Program-made: the position numbers and the translations under genes
Part shown: one piece after another, positions 16,240 through 24,156 of the stretch
Layout of the letters: each line of letters begins with the position of its first letter
Numbering within the stretch: the stretch's first letter is position 1
Assembly (NCBI GenBank): GCA_029202665.1
Contig: CP119326.1
Span: 2,790,001-2,854,000 of the forward strand
DNA from: Candidatus Brevundimonas colombiensis
GTDB taxonomy: Bacteria > Pseudomonadota > Alphaproteobacteria > Caulobacterales > Caulobacteraceae
Length of the DNA stretch: 64,000 nucleotides
Direction of reading: 5' to 3'
The notes under the pieces: model-generated
Database searches by the model: none
Seen by the model: only the letters and a program-made list of their open reading frames with translations
What the model was told of the DNA's origin: nothing

Positions 16240-16881
16240 TTGGCCGAGCGCCCCGCAAAGAAGAACGCCCCCCGCGCCTGGCAGCGGATGCTGTCGGGCC
16301 GCCGCCTGGATCTCTTGGACCCCTCGCCCTTCGACATCGAGATCGAGGACATCGCCCACGGTCTGGCCCGCGTGGCCCGCTGGAATGGTCAGACCATCGG
16401 CGAACACGCCTTTTCGGTCGCCCAGCACAGCGTCGTGGTCGAGGAGATCGCCGCCCATATCAAGCCGGGGCTGGACCCGAAATGGCGCCTCGCCGCCCTG
16501 CTGCACGACGCCTCTGAATATGTGATCGGCGACATGATCTCGCCGTTCAAGGCCGCGCTGGGATCGGGCTACAAGGATTTCGAGGCCAAGCTGGAGGCGG
16601 CCATCCATCTGCGCTACGGCCTGCCGCCCAAGACGCCGCAGACCATCAAGACCTTGATCAAGAAGGCCGACAAGGCCTGCGCCTTCTTTGAGGCGACCCA
16701 GTTGGCGGGCTTCACCGAAAAGGAGTCCCTGGGTTTCTTCGGCAGCCCGCCGGCCGGCTACAGCCTGCTGATCGAACCCCAGCCCGCCCCGGTCGCCCAG
16801 GCCCGCTATCTGGAGCGTTATCGCGTCCTGGCCGGGGCGGTCGGCCTGATCCCCGCCGACGACGCCTGGCATACGGAATAG
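16240..16881 (+). CDS. HD domain phosphohydrolase (YfbR-like)
   Basis: 213 residues. H in GEHAFSVAQHSVVV and the doublet LLHDASEYVIGD form the metal-binding HD site; the pattern is that of YfbR-type 5'-deoxynucleotidases, which dephosphorylate dNMPs. The N-terminus MLSGRRLDLLDPSPFDIEIEDIAHGLARVARWNG (positions 17-50) is typical of the alphaproteobacterial group. TTG at 16240 is the listed start; the internal ATG for Met17 is an alternative. It is followed after four bases by the Nudix-type regulator. Confidence 0.85.
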   Translation: MAERPAKKNAPRAWQRMLSGRRLDLLDPSPFDIEIEDIAHGLARVARWNGQTIGEHAFSVAQHSVVVEEIAAHIKPGLDPKWRLAALLHDASEYVIGDMISPFKAALGSGYKDFEAKLEAAIHLRYGLPPKTPQTIKTLIKKADKACAFFEATQLAGFTEKESLGFFGSPPAGYSLLIEPQPAPVAQARYLERYRVLAGAVGLIPADDAWHTE

Positions 16882-16885
16882 AACC

Positions 16886-17818
16886 ATGACCCAGGGGGCG
16901 GAGGACGGCGTTCGCATCGGTCTGTCGGCGGTCGTCATGACGCTTGAAGCACGCCAGGCCGTCGTCCTGACCACCCCGGCCGAGGACGGCGCCCGCGCCC
17001 TGCCCTTCGGTCCCTTCGATCCCGCGCGCGATCGCACCTTCGAACGGGCCCTGCGCGACTTCGTGACGGCGCAGACCGGGTTTCGGCTGGGCTTCGTCGA
17101 ACAGCTCTATACTTTCGGCGACGCTGGCCGCGCCTCGCCGCGCGCCACGCCGGGGCCGGGCCGCCAGCGCGAAGTTTCCGTCGGCTATCTGGCCCTGACC
17201 CCCGACGCCGTCGACCGCCAGGTCCATGACGCCCGCTGGGACGCCGTCTTCGACTATTTCCCCTGGGAGGATCGCCGTCGGCCCGCCGATCCCCGCCTGG
17301 CCGAGCGTCTGATCGACTGGGCGAACGGCGACGAACCGCGCCTGACCCGCGCGCGCAGCCTGTTCGCCCTGACGCCCGGCCATCGCTGGAACGAGGAACG
17401 GGTGCTGGAGCGCTATGAACTGCTCTATGAGGCGCGTCTGGTCTCCGAATCCTGGCGCGACGCCGGTCAGACCGCGCCCTTCGCCACCCCGGGCCGCCCC
17501 ATGGCGTCCGACCACCGCCGCATCCTGGCCACCGCGCTCGGGCGCCTGCGCAGCAAGCTTAAATATCGCCCGGTCCTGTTCGATCTGACGCCGGGCCTGT
17601 TCACCCTGTCGCAGTTGCAGGCCGGCGCCGAGGCCGTATCCGGCCTTGGCCTGCACAAGCAGAACTTCCGCCGCGGGGTCGAGCGCACGGGCCTGGTCGA
17701 ACCGACCGGAAACATGTCCTCCACGACCGGCGGTCGCCCAGCCGAACTGTTTCGATTCAAGGGCGTGGACGACCAGACCGGCGCCGCGCCCGGCCTGTCC
17801 CTGCCCGCCCAAAGATAG
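16886..17818 (+). CDS. Nudix-type transcriptional regulator (NrtR-like, NAD metabolism)
   Basis: 310 residues: a Nudix-like N-terminal half (RIGLSAVVMTLE, LPFGPFDPARDRTFERALRDFV) with the Nudix box eroded, so probably ligand-binding and not catalytic, and a C-terminal winged helix (LTPGLFTLSQLQAGAEAVSG, KQNFRRGVERTG, GRPAELFRF). That domain order is the NrtR family, repressors of NAD synthesis that sense ADP-ribose. It is close behind the HD hydrolase (4-bp gap), so both may serve nucleotide turnover. Confidence 0.75.
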   Translation: MTQGAEDGVRIGLSAVVMTLEARQAVVLTTPAEDGARALPFGPFDPARDRTFERALRDFVTAQTGFRLGFVEQLYTFGDAGRASPRATPGPGRQREVSVGYLALTPDAVDRQVHDARWDAVFDYFPWEDRRRPADPRLAERLIDWANGDEPRLTRARSLFALTPGHRWNEERVLERYELLYEARLVSESWRDAGQTAPFATPGRPMASDHRRILATALGRLRSKLKYRPVLFDLTPGLFTLSQLQAGAEAVSGLGLHKQNFRRGVERTGLVEPTGNMSSTTGGRPAELFRFKGVDDQTGAAPGLSLPAQR

Positions 17819-17905
17819 CGTCGGATTTCTTTCACAGACCGCTTGCGAACCGCAGCGGCTCCGACTAGAGAAGCCCCTCGCTCGACCAAGCGATATCGGC
17901 GCCGC

Positions 17906-17997
<92 letters not shown>

Positions 17998-18047
17998 GCC
18001 CTATTTGGGCTTTAAAGACAAACGGTTAGCCCATCCCCACTCGGGAA

Positions 18048-18068
18048 TGTGTTGCAGTTTGTGTCGCA
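18048..18068 (+). repeat. Left-end copies of putative integrase arm sites
   Basis: TGTGTTGCAGTTTGTG (18048-18063) is a 15/16 match to 25963-25978, and the overlapping TTGTGTCGCA (18059-18068) recurs exactly at 25962-25971. Repeats of this kind close to both ends of an element fit arm-type binding sites of the tyrosine integrase. Confidence 0.55.
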
Positions 18069-18111
18069 AAAAATGTTCGCTTAAGGGGTGCGCCACGAGG
18101 CTTAGAAGCCC

Positions 18112-18426
18112 TCACCCCTCACTCGACTTCAGCCGTTTCTGGCCTACGTAATCGGCCCAAACGAGCTTCGGTTGACCACCAGAAAATACCAGTTGCCAAG
18201 TGCCAACTTTTCGACCCGCTGGGACTGTTGCATCGCCAAGAGAGCGCTCGCCTTCTTCCAGCGACCAATGAACATTGAGGTTCGCATACATCTCTGCGTG
18301 AGCCTTGGTCCGCTCGGTCAGGGCGCCGCACGAGTAGGCGACGGCGTCCTGCTGGTCACCGCATATAATCGGCTCGATGCCGGAGACTCGCTCACCCAAC
18401 ATCGTGATGAGATTGAAGATCGTCAT
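18112..18426 (-). CDS. Hypothetical protein of the integrated element
   Basis: 104 residues, soluble, no motif recognised (MTIFNLITMLGERVSG, HWSLEEGERSLGDATVPAG). Ribosome site GGAG lies five bases before ATG 18426, but both are inside a 12-bp stem (see 18425-18457). It is the first gene inside the left end of the element. Confidence 0.55.
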   Translation of the reverse strand: MTIFNLITMLGERVSGIEPIICGDQQDAVAYSCGALTERTKAHAEMYANLNVHWSLEEGERSLGDATVPAGRKVGTWQLVFSGGQPKLVWADYVGQKRLKSSEG

Positions 18427-18457
18427 AGTCGCTCCACGTTTGTTATGGAGCGACTAT
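18425..18457 (-). promoter_or_regulatory. Hairpin/operator covering ribosome site and start codon
   Basis: 12-bp perfect inverted repeat: ATAGTCGCTCCA (18425-18436) and TGGAGCGACTAT (18446-18457) with a 9-nt loop. On the minus strand the 3' arm contains GGAG and the first two bases of the ATG of the 104-residue protein. It may be an RNA switch hiding the start, or a DNA operator. Confidence 0.7.
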
Positions 18458-18504
18458 ATCATCATATCTTTCAATAACTTGTGGCCTTCTGACTGTGCAG
18501 CAGG

Positions 18505-18930
18505 CTATTTCACTGACGATGAGGTGAGCGGCAGTATGCAAGATGACGAACCGAGTGCCGGTCCATCACTTTTGCATTGATCAAAACTCTCATTGAACAT
18601 GCAAAGGCTGGCATTGGCAGCCTCCGGTTTGAGATCCGGGAACTTGGCAGGATCCGCGTCCGACTCAAACTGGATGCTTCCGCCATCAACCCAGACAAAC
18701 CGCTGCTTGCCAGCATAGCCTCCGAAGCGGTTCCTTCCGTTCACCCACCCGCAAACTGACGACCAGTCGGCGGTCACGTCGGTGAAGACCACCGAGGTCG
18801 GATCAATCATCTCAGATGTGACCGACGCTTTTGCTCTCTCGATCATTTCGCGCTGCCGCGCGCCCTCCTGGTCGCATCCAGTCAATGCGAGCGTCACGAC
18901 GCCAACCGCACATGCATAAACTACTTTCAC
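18505..18930 (-). CDS. Hypothetical lipoprotein of the integrated element
   Basis: 141 residues with a lipobox (VVTLALTGCDQ, Cys19). The mature part starts with a charged helix (REMIERAKASVTSEM) and has VCGWVNGRNRFGGYAGKQRFVW, a pattern seen in small periplasmic proteins of unknown role; several Cys near the end may form disulfides. It is divergent from the XRE regulator, with the tandem palindromes between them. Confidence 0.65.
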   Translation of the reverse strand: MKVVYACAVGVVTLALTGCDQEGARQREMIERAKASVTSEMIDPTSVVFTDVTADWSSVCGWVNGRNRFGGYAGKQRFVWVDGGSIQFESDADPAKFPDLKPEAANASLCMFNESFDQCKSDGPALGSSSCILPLTSSSVK

Positions 18931-18947
18931 GAACGCCCCTGCAAAAA

Positions 18948-18977
18948 AACCCGATTTGGGTTAACCCGTTACGGGTT
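18948..18977. promoter_or_regulatory. Two abutting 15-bp palindromes (tandem operators)
   Basis: AACCCGATTTGGGTT (18948-18962) is followed without a gap by AACCCGTTACGGGTT (18963-18977). Both share AACCC/GGGTT half-sites; the second is a perfect 6-bp palindrome around TTA. They lie 34 bp before the XRE gene and 17 bp before the divergent lipoprotein gene, so the small regulator probably binds here and controls both. Confidence 0.7.
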
Positions 18978-19011
18978 CTACTGGGACGGCTGCTTTTCGC
19001 AAGCGGCGGTC

Positions 19012-19251
19012 ATGACCATCTCCCTGCACAGTCCGGAATACAGGCAGTTCGTCAGCAGCCTAGTCGAGATCAGGAAGGCTGCAGGCGTCACTCAAAGCGA
19101 GCTCGCTCGACGCCTCGACAAACCACAATCTTACGTTTCGAAGGTCGAACGATACGAGCGCCGGCTTGACCCCGCCGAGTTCGATGCAATGGCCCGAGCT
19201 CTCGGAAGCGATCCTGTCGCGGCTTTCAAGTCGGTGAGCGAGGGTCGCTGA
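19012..19251 (+). CDS. Small XRE-family HTH regulator
   Basis: 79 residues, one helix-turn-helix domain: LVEIRKAAGVTQSELARRLDKPQSYVSKVERYERRLD. Size and composition are like phage Cro-type repressors and the controller proteins of restriction-modification systems. Tandem palindromes immediately upstream suggest autoregulation. It is 2.8 kb from the restriction gene, farther than typical controller genes. Ribosome site weak. Confidence 0.85.
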   Translation: MTISLHSPEYRQFVSSLVEIRKAAGVTQSELARRLDKPQSYVSKVERYERRLDPAEFDAMARALGSDPVAAFKSVSEGR

Positions 19252-19441
19252 CTTGAGCGGCGCCAGATGCCTTGCCGTTCGCTCGACATGCGCCCTCCTT
19301 ATGGAAATACCTTACCCACAGACAGCGAGCCCCCTCTAGAGGGCCTTAGAAGCTCGTTTTGAGGACGCTGGAACGTCAACCAGTCCAGTCCGTCCGTCTC
19401 CAATCCCCAAGACGAAGATCTGACGGTCGTGACAGGGCGCG

Positions 19442-19959
19442 ATGTCAGGACCAGATTATGGCCCCGGGGCGCCCCGGGGAGCCCCCAAACGCTCGATCCT
19501 TACCAGAACCTCGACAGCGCTCGCATTTGGACTTCTGGCGGTCCTAGCGGGCTTGTGGTGGGCATCGGATGTCAGATTGGGCTCGACGCCGAACACCAAC
19601 CTGATGATCGCTTTCCATGTGTCGTCGCTTACGTGAACGACGGCGACACCTTCCGGTGCGAAGGCGGGACGAGGATTAGGCTGCACGCTGTCGCAGCGAG
19701 AGAGTCGAATGAAACATGCTCGCCAAGGCACCGCTGCCCGTCGGCATCAGCAGCGTCCGCCAAGGCCGAACTAGAGCGCTTGGTGGCTGGCAGAACGGTC
19801 TCTTGCTCTGAAACCGGCAAGAGTTACAACCGCGTGACAGCAATCTGCTGGACACCGTCTCAGGTTGAAGTGAACTGCGCCATGGTCCGCAGCGGCACCA
19901 CCGTCATCTGGGAGCAGTTCAACCGCGAGAGGCCGATCTGTCTCCGCGTTGGGGTGTAA
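19442..19959 (+). pseudogene. Thermonuclease (SNase) domain gene, apparently frameshifted
   Basis: The frame opening at ATG 19442 codes a membrane anchor (ALAFGLLAVLAGLWWASDV) and stops at 19636. The adjacent -1 frame, open to 19959, codes a staphylococcal-nuclease domain: VVAYVNDGDTFRC, GTRIRLHAVAARE, SAKAELERLVAGRTVSC, NRVTAIC. Together they would make a normal anchored or secreted nuclease of about 170 residues. The break lies between about 19560 and 19634. No slippery heptamer is evident, so mutation or sequencing error is more likely than programmed shifting. Confidence 0.6.
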
Positions 19960-20151
19960 GGCGAACGTGATTTTGGCGGCTCGCCAATGAAGCGGAGTTC
20001 AGGTGATTTGGAGGTATGCACGACGCACACCTCATATCTTACACCCCTCGTCCACCTCCTACGCCTTCTATAAGGGAGGCGGTCCCGAGCGGTCGGCATC
20101 GAAGGCATCCGGGTGGCTATGACTGCTGTAAGTCTAGGACATCGAAAAATC

Positions 20152-20212
20152 GATGCACTGTGGACGCATTGTGGACGCACACTGTATGCACCCTGTCTGC
20201 ACTCAGTGCATC
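20152..20212. repeat. 11-bp phased repeats inside a 9-bp inverted repeat
   Basis: GATGCACTG (20152-20160) and CAGTGCATC (20204-20212) are exact inverted repeats. Between them TGTGGACGCA occurs twice 11 bp apart (20159, 20170), then two related units ending TGCA follow at the same 11-bp spacing (ending 20190 and 20201). They lie just past the stop of the HUH-type gene. The layout is like an iteron/origin or a nicking site. Confidence 0.6.
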
Positions 20213-20217
20213 CAAAG

Positions 20218-21237
20218 TTACGCTTTAGGAAGCCCCCCACTTAGCGCGTCCCAACCTCCTCGCGCCGAAGTTTTGATCTCCGCTGTTGACCCGAGAAGCT
20301 TACGGTCCGTCATCGTGGAGGTCAGGTTTATCGTCTTGACCACATAGGATGCCCAGAACAACGGTTCGGTAAGCGGCCTTGATAGCTGCGCCGTTCCCTT
20401 TCCTGCATCTGCACTCCATCCCCCAGCATCACGAAGGGCTGCATCTACCAGGCGATGGTCAATATGGTCGGCGGTCTCGTAGGCACCGTGGAGATGGAAA
20501 CGGCGATCATTGTCGCGTTCCATTACAAACCAGAACTCAGGAGCATCCGCTGCGAAGCGTCGCTTCAGAGTCTCACGCACCTGGTTTTGGACGAAGCTGA
20601 CTGGTCCACGCTGGGATGAGAGGGCTTTGTCGGACATTGCATCGCTGATGCGGAGATTGATCGCCCGTCCTCCACGCTTCGCTGTCTCACAAGAAAGCGC
20701 CATGACCTTCAGCGCTATAGTCGTCTTCTCCCAATGAGGAAGGCTATAGGCCCCGATCTGCTTTTCTATTTTTGACCTTACTAAACCGGACGAAGCCAAC
20801 GAGGCGTCTTTTTCGGCTGAGCCCACAATATCAAGGTATTTGCGATCATCCTGAGCTCTCCGGCGCTGCTTTGGGCTGGCAGTTCTGGACGCTCGTTCCA
20901 ACGCCTCAGCCTCCTTGTTCGCCGCAAGCCGCTCGCCCTTTTTGAGGCCAGCTGCGATACGCTTGCGAATGTAGGCGTTGATCTTCTCTCTGACCGCATA
21001 CATCACCGCGACCTGAGAATATGAAAGCGGATCTTCGATACCCAGCCTCAAGGCACGTTCGAACGCCTCGTTAAAGCTGGCTTGGTTCTCGCCGGCGTTC
21101 TCTGCCTTTCGACCGAAGATCTTTCGAAGCTTCTTGTCCCACACACGTCGCATGTCGGGATCAGGCATGGCGTCAAGGAGCGAGTCGATTTCCTGTTCCG
21201 CCCAGACAGACAAATCCACATCTAGATAATCGATCAC
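20218..21237 (-). CDS. Probable HUH endonuclease / rolling-circle Rep-like protein
   Basis: 339 residues. The C-terminal half has FWFVMERDNDRRFHLHGAYE, where His248-Leu-His250 fits the metal-binding HUH motif, and about 48 residues later LFWASYVVKT, where Tyr298 and Lys301 fit the catalytic YxxK of Rep-type nickases. Motif order (HUH then Tyr) agrees with replication initiators. The N-terminal 200 residues are helical and charged with no known domain. It follows the serine recombinase gene by 9 bp on the same strand. Family assignment rests on motifs only. Confidence 0.55.
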   Translation of the reverse strand: MIDYLDVDLSVWAEQEIDSLLDAMPDPDMRRVWDKKLRKIFGRKAENAGENQASFNEAFERALRLGIEDPLSYSQVAVMYAVREKINAYIRKRIAAGLKKGERLAANKEAEALERASRTASPKQRRRAQDDRKYLDIVGSAEKDASLASSGLVRSKIEKQIGAYSLPHWEKTTIALKVMALSCETAKRGGRAINLRISDAMSDKALSSQRGPVSFVQNQVRETLKRRFAADAPEFWFVMERDNDRRFHLHGAYETADHIDHRLVDAALRDAGGWSADAGKGTAQLSRPLTEPLFWASYVVKTINLTSTMTDRKLLGSTAEIKTSARGGWDALSGGLPKA

Positions 21238-21246
21238 GCTTCAGCC

Positions 21247-21825
21247 TTACACACTCACGGGCACCTCGATGCCGCCACTGGATTTGACGCGATAGACGGA
21301 AGCGCGCGCGATCCCAAGCGTCTTGGCGACCGCTGCAGGCCCCATACCGGTCGCTAGGAGCCGCAGCACCTCCGGCACATCTATAGATGGCGGGCGCCCC
21401 CTATAACGGCCATCGGCTTTCGCTTTCTCGATACCTTCCATTTGACGCTCTTTACGGATCGCCGTCTCAAACTCCGCAAAGCTGCCGAGGAGTTGCAGCA
21501 TCAGGCGTCCCTCCGGCTTCGTCGTATCGACCGCCCCCTGCTGAAGGCATTGAAACCCAACCTCCTTCGCGGTGAGTTGATCGACGATTTTGCTCAGATC
21601 CGACAATGAGCGAGCCAGTCGATCAAGGCGCGTGACGACCAGGACATCGCCCTTCCTTACCCACCTCAACGCTTCATCCAACGCGTGCCTACCGGACGTG
21701 GACGTGCCGCTTCGCTTCTCGGCGAATACCTCGTCGCAACCGGCAGCGCGTAGCTGCTCTTGCTGGATTTCCAGCGACTGCCCCACGCTAGAAACGCGGG
21801 CGTAACCGACTCGTGACATACACAC
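21247..21825 (-). CDS. Small serine recombinase (resolvase/invertase family)
   Basis: 192 residues. The catalytic domain begins VGYARVSSVGQSLEIQ with the nucleophilic Ser, followed by EKRSGTSTSGRHALDEAL and LVVTRLDRLARSLSDL, the Arg-rich active site. GSFAEFETAIRKERQMEGI is the long E helix. The C-terminal RPPSIDVPEVLRLLATGMGPAAVAKTLGIARASVYR (140-180) is the DNA-binding helix-turn-helix. It could resolve dimers of the excised element or invert DNA. It reads into the HUH gene. Confidence 0.93.
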   Translation of the reverse strand: MCMSRVGYARVSSVGQSLEIQQEQLRAAGCDEVFAEKRSGTSTSGRHALDEALRWVRKGDVLVVTRLDRLARSLSDLSKIVDQLTAKEVGFQCLQQGAVDTTKPEGRLMLQLLGSFAEFETAIRKERQMEGIEKAKADGRYRGRPPSIDVPEVLRLLATGMGPAAVAKTLGIARASVYRVKSSGGIEVPVSV

Positions 21826-22045
21826 TCCGTCTCAAAAGGTTTTAGACCCTCAGAGTCTACGCGTCCCATAACTCGGGAACAACCCAAAAGAGGCGGCTAA
21901 GTCGATGCTATGAGACGCCTCGCGGGGGTATACAATCCGAGATGAACTTTCTCAGCATGACGCGGCACGCGACTTGTGGCCCGAATCCGCCGAACGGGGT
22001 AGCCATAGCCAAGCTCGACGATCGGGCAGTTGGCGAGGCCGCGCT

Positions 22046-23113
22046 ATGTCGATTCATGAGAAGAAAGCTGAGTTCAATCTGAACGTCTGGGACCACGCAA
22101 GCGACGTGTTCCAGATGCAGTTCGACATGCGGCGCGAGCTAGACTCGAACGAGGCCGCTCTTCTAGAGAAAGTTGCAGCGGCTGTGGTGGAGCCGGATAT
22201 CGATATCGCCTCAACGAACCTTCAGCGAGTTTTGGTGAAAGAAAAAAAGTCGACTGACCCAATGGCGATGATCTTGCAACTGTCCGGGCTGACAAGGTCG
22301 AAAATAACAGGCGATTTGAAAGCCGCCGCCCAAGCTAGCGGTAAGTCGTTACGGATACCCAGCTCATATAAGAGCCTCGTAGGCTCCCCAGCTTGGGTGG
22401 TAGCAGGCCCCTATCTCGTGACACGATTGCGGACAGTTCTCGGCCCGCTGTCTCGGATGCCGCTGACGTTTGAGGATGCCGCCGAGGCTCTCAACCAAGC
22501 AACCTGGCCCGGCTACATCCGACAGGAACGTGCAAAGCGATCAGGTCATGAGGCCGAGTCGAGGCTCGCAACCCTACTCAGAAACCTGGAACTTCCGTTT
22601 GCTCCAGAGGCAAAGGCCGACAACCCAATGTGCCCAGATATCATTCTGGGAGGCGTTTCATTCGATCTAATCGTTCCTTCCAAAGAGAAGCCACGCATGG
22701 TGGTGAAATCCACCGTCCACACCTCCAATATCGGTCAGTTCGGCGAGTCCAAAGATAGCCTCGAAATGATGGAGGCACGGACCTGGATCAACTCTCTCAA
22801 AGACACGAAGAAACCCATCTTACTCGCATTCATCGACGGCATCGGCTTCCGCAGCAACAAGGCTGGCTTGGAAGGCGTGCTGGACGGGTCTGACGAGTTT
22901 TGCCAGTTCAAATCGATCTGGAAGGCTGCGGTCGTTGCTTCTGGGGTCATTGGCCGAAAAGTGGAAGTTTACCTCCCTAAGGCTACCATTGCTTCTCAGT
23001 CAGCCTTCCTTGAAAGGTGGAAGTCTACTACTGACGTTCACGAACTTACTGATGCTCACTCCACGGCTGATATGGTTCTAGCTGGAGAGGGATACGTTCA
23101 GGTCCCATCTTGA
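22046..23113 (+). CDS. Type II restriction endonuclease (PD-(D/E)XK-like)
   Basis: 355 residues. GHEAESRLATLLRNLELPF, then CPDIILGGVSFDLIV and PRMVVKSTVHTSNIGQFGESK resemble the core of PD-(D/E)XK restriction enzymes, with Asp207 and Lys221 as candidate catalytic residues; the spacing differs from the textbook motif. It is convergent with the methyltransferase gene and overlaps its 3' end by 16 bp, the strongest reason for the call. ATG 22046 chosen: upstream frame codes low-quality sequence. The recognition site cannot be read from sequence. Confidence 0.7.
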   Translation: MSIHEKKAEFNLNVWDHASDVFQMQFDMRRELDSNEAALLEKVAAAVVEPDIDIASTNLQRVLVKEKKSTDPMAMILQLSGLTRSKITGDLKAAAQASGKSLRIPSSYKSLVGSPAWVVAGPYLVTRLRTVLGPLSRMPLTFEDAAEALNQATWPGYIRQERAKRSGHEAESRLATLLRNLELPFAPEAKADNPMCPDIILGGVSFDLIVPSKEKPRMVVKSTVHTSNIGQFGESKDSLEMMEARTWINSLKDTKKPILLAFIDGIGFRSNKAGLEGVLDGSDEFCQFKSIWKAAVVASGVIGRKVEVYLPKATIASQSAFLERWKSTTDVHELTDAHSTADMVLAGEGYVQVPS

Positions 23114-24003
23114 AAAAGATCAGCTTCCGCCTTCTTCTTTGGCCTTCGTGGAGCAGCGGCTCCTGTATTCATCGATGTCGAGTGTATGAGGTCAATGCTG
23201 GTCCAGTTAGGGACCTCCCACTCTTCCTCTATGCGAGATGAAATCAGCTGCTGAAACTTTTCTTCAACTTCGAACCCGATCCCAACTCGATTCATTACAC
23301 GGCAGACTTTCAGCGTCGTTCCTGAACCAACAAAAGGATCGACCACGATTTGCTTTTCGGTCGTGTAACTATGAACGAAGAACGAGACTAGCTCTTCCGG
23401 GAACGCGGCAATGTGATAGTTTCCCGCGCGGACGTTTGGTGGACGATAGGCCGGAACTCTTAAGATGTTACCCAAGCAACGACCGAGTATATTTCTTTTA
23501 TGAGCACGAGGGTCGGCTGACGCATACTTTTGTGGAACTCTAGGTTTCGTGAAGTTATACTTCGTATGTCCACCCTTTGTGAATACAAGGATATATTCAA
23601 ACTTGTTATCGAGCAACCTCTCCATATAAGAGTTCGGCTGGGGCAGCGCATTAGGTATATACCAGATATTCACGTCCCATAAAGTCCATCCCTTCATCCT
23701 CGAAACAATGTCAAAGGCAATGGGGTAAAGCACTCCCTTTGAGCGCCTTGAGTTGACATTTATTATCAGGACAGAAGTTTCAGAACCTTTATTATAACAC
23801 TCACTCCAGACTTCATTTAGTTCTTCAAGATAAGTATCATAATCGGTATGGCCGATGGCGTCAGAGGAATCGCCGTAATCTTTTAGATTCCAATATGGTG
23901 GACTAGTTATAAAAAGCGATGCAGATCCGTCAGAAACCTCATCCATGGACTTGGATGTGTGAAAGTGAACTGTTTGATCTTTATTTTTCAGCGTCGTCAT
24001 CAC
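23098..24003 (-). CDS. DNA methyltransferase, beta class (probably N4-cytosine)
   Basis: 301 residues. Motif IV TSPPYW (residues 33-38) precedes the SAM-binding motif I DPFVGSGTT (222-230), the order of the beta class. SPPYW is more usual for N4-cytosine than N6-adenine enzymes. The central 60-200 region is the target-recognition part. It modifies the host's sites against the convergent restriction enzyme. Its codons are the most AT-rich of the window (many Ile/Asn/Lys codons ending in A/T), a sign of recent transfer. Confidence 0.88.
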   Translation of the reverse strand: MMTTLKNKDQTVHFHTSKSMDEVSDGSASLFITSPPYWNLKDYGDSSDAIGHTDYDTYLEELNEVWSECYNKGSETSVLIINVNSRRSKGVLYPIAFDIVSRMKGWTLWDVNIWYIPNALPQPNSYMERLLDNKFEYILVFTKGGHTKYNFTKPRVPQKYASADPRAHKRNILGRCLGNILRVPAYRPPNVRAGNYHIAAFPEELVSFFVHSYTTEKQIVVDPFVGSGTTLKVCRVMNRVGIGFEVEEKFQQLISSRIEEEWEVPNWTSIDLIHSTSMNTGAAAPRRPKKKAEADLFQDGT

Positions 24004-24156
24004 AAACCCAAACCAACAACTTCTTGATGTAGAACATTCCCAGAATCACGTCTACCGACACCTGTCGCAATCACACCTAGGCCCATCCTTGGGACCAGTT
24101 CGTGGCTATAGGTGCCTCTGGTAGCAGGTTCGACAAAGGCGAGGATCGAGATGCGC

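Noticed and set aside
19860..20240. 126-codon minus-strand frame over the end of the nuclease gene and the phased repeats
   Set aside because: Arg/Cys-rich product with no motif; it covers the repeat region and overlaps a recognisable SNase domain.
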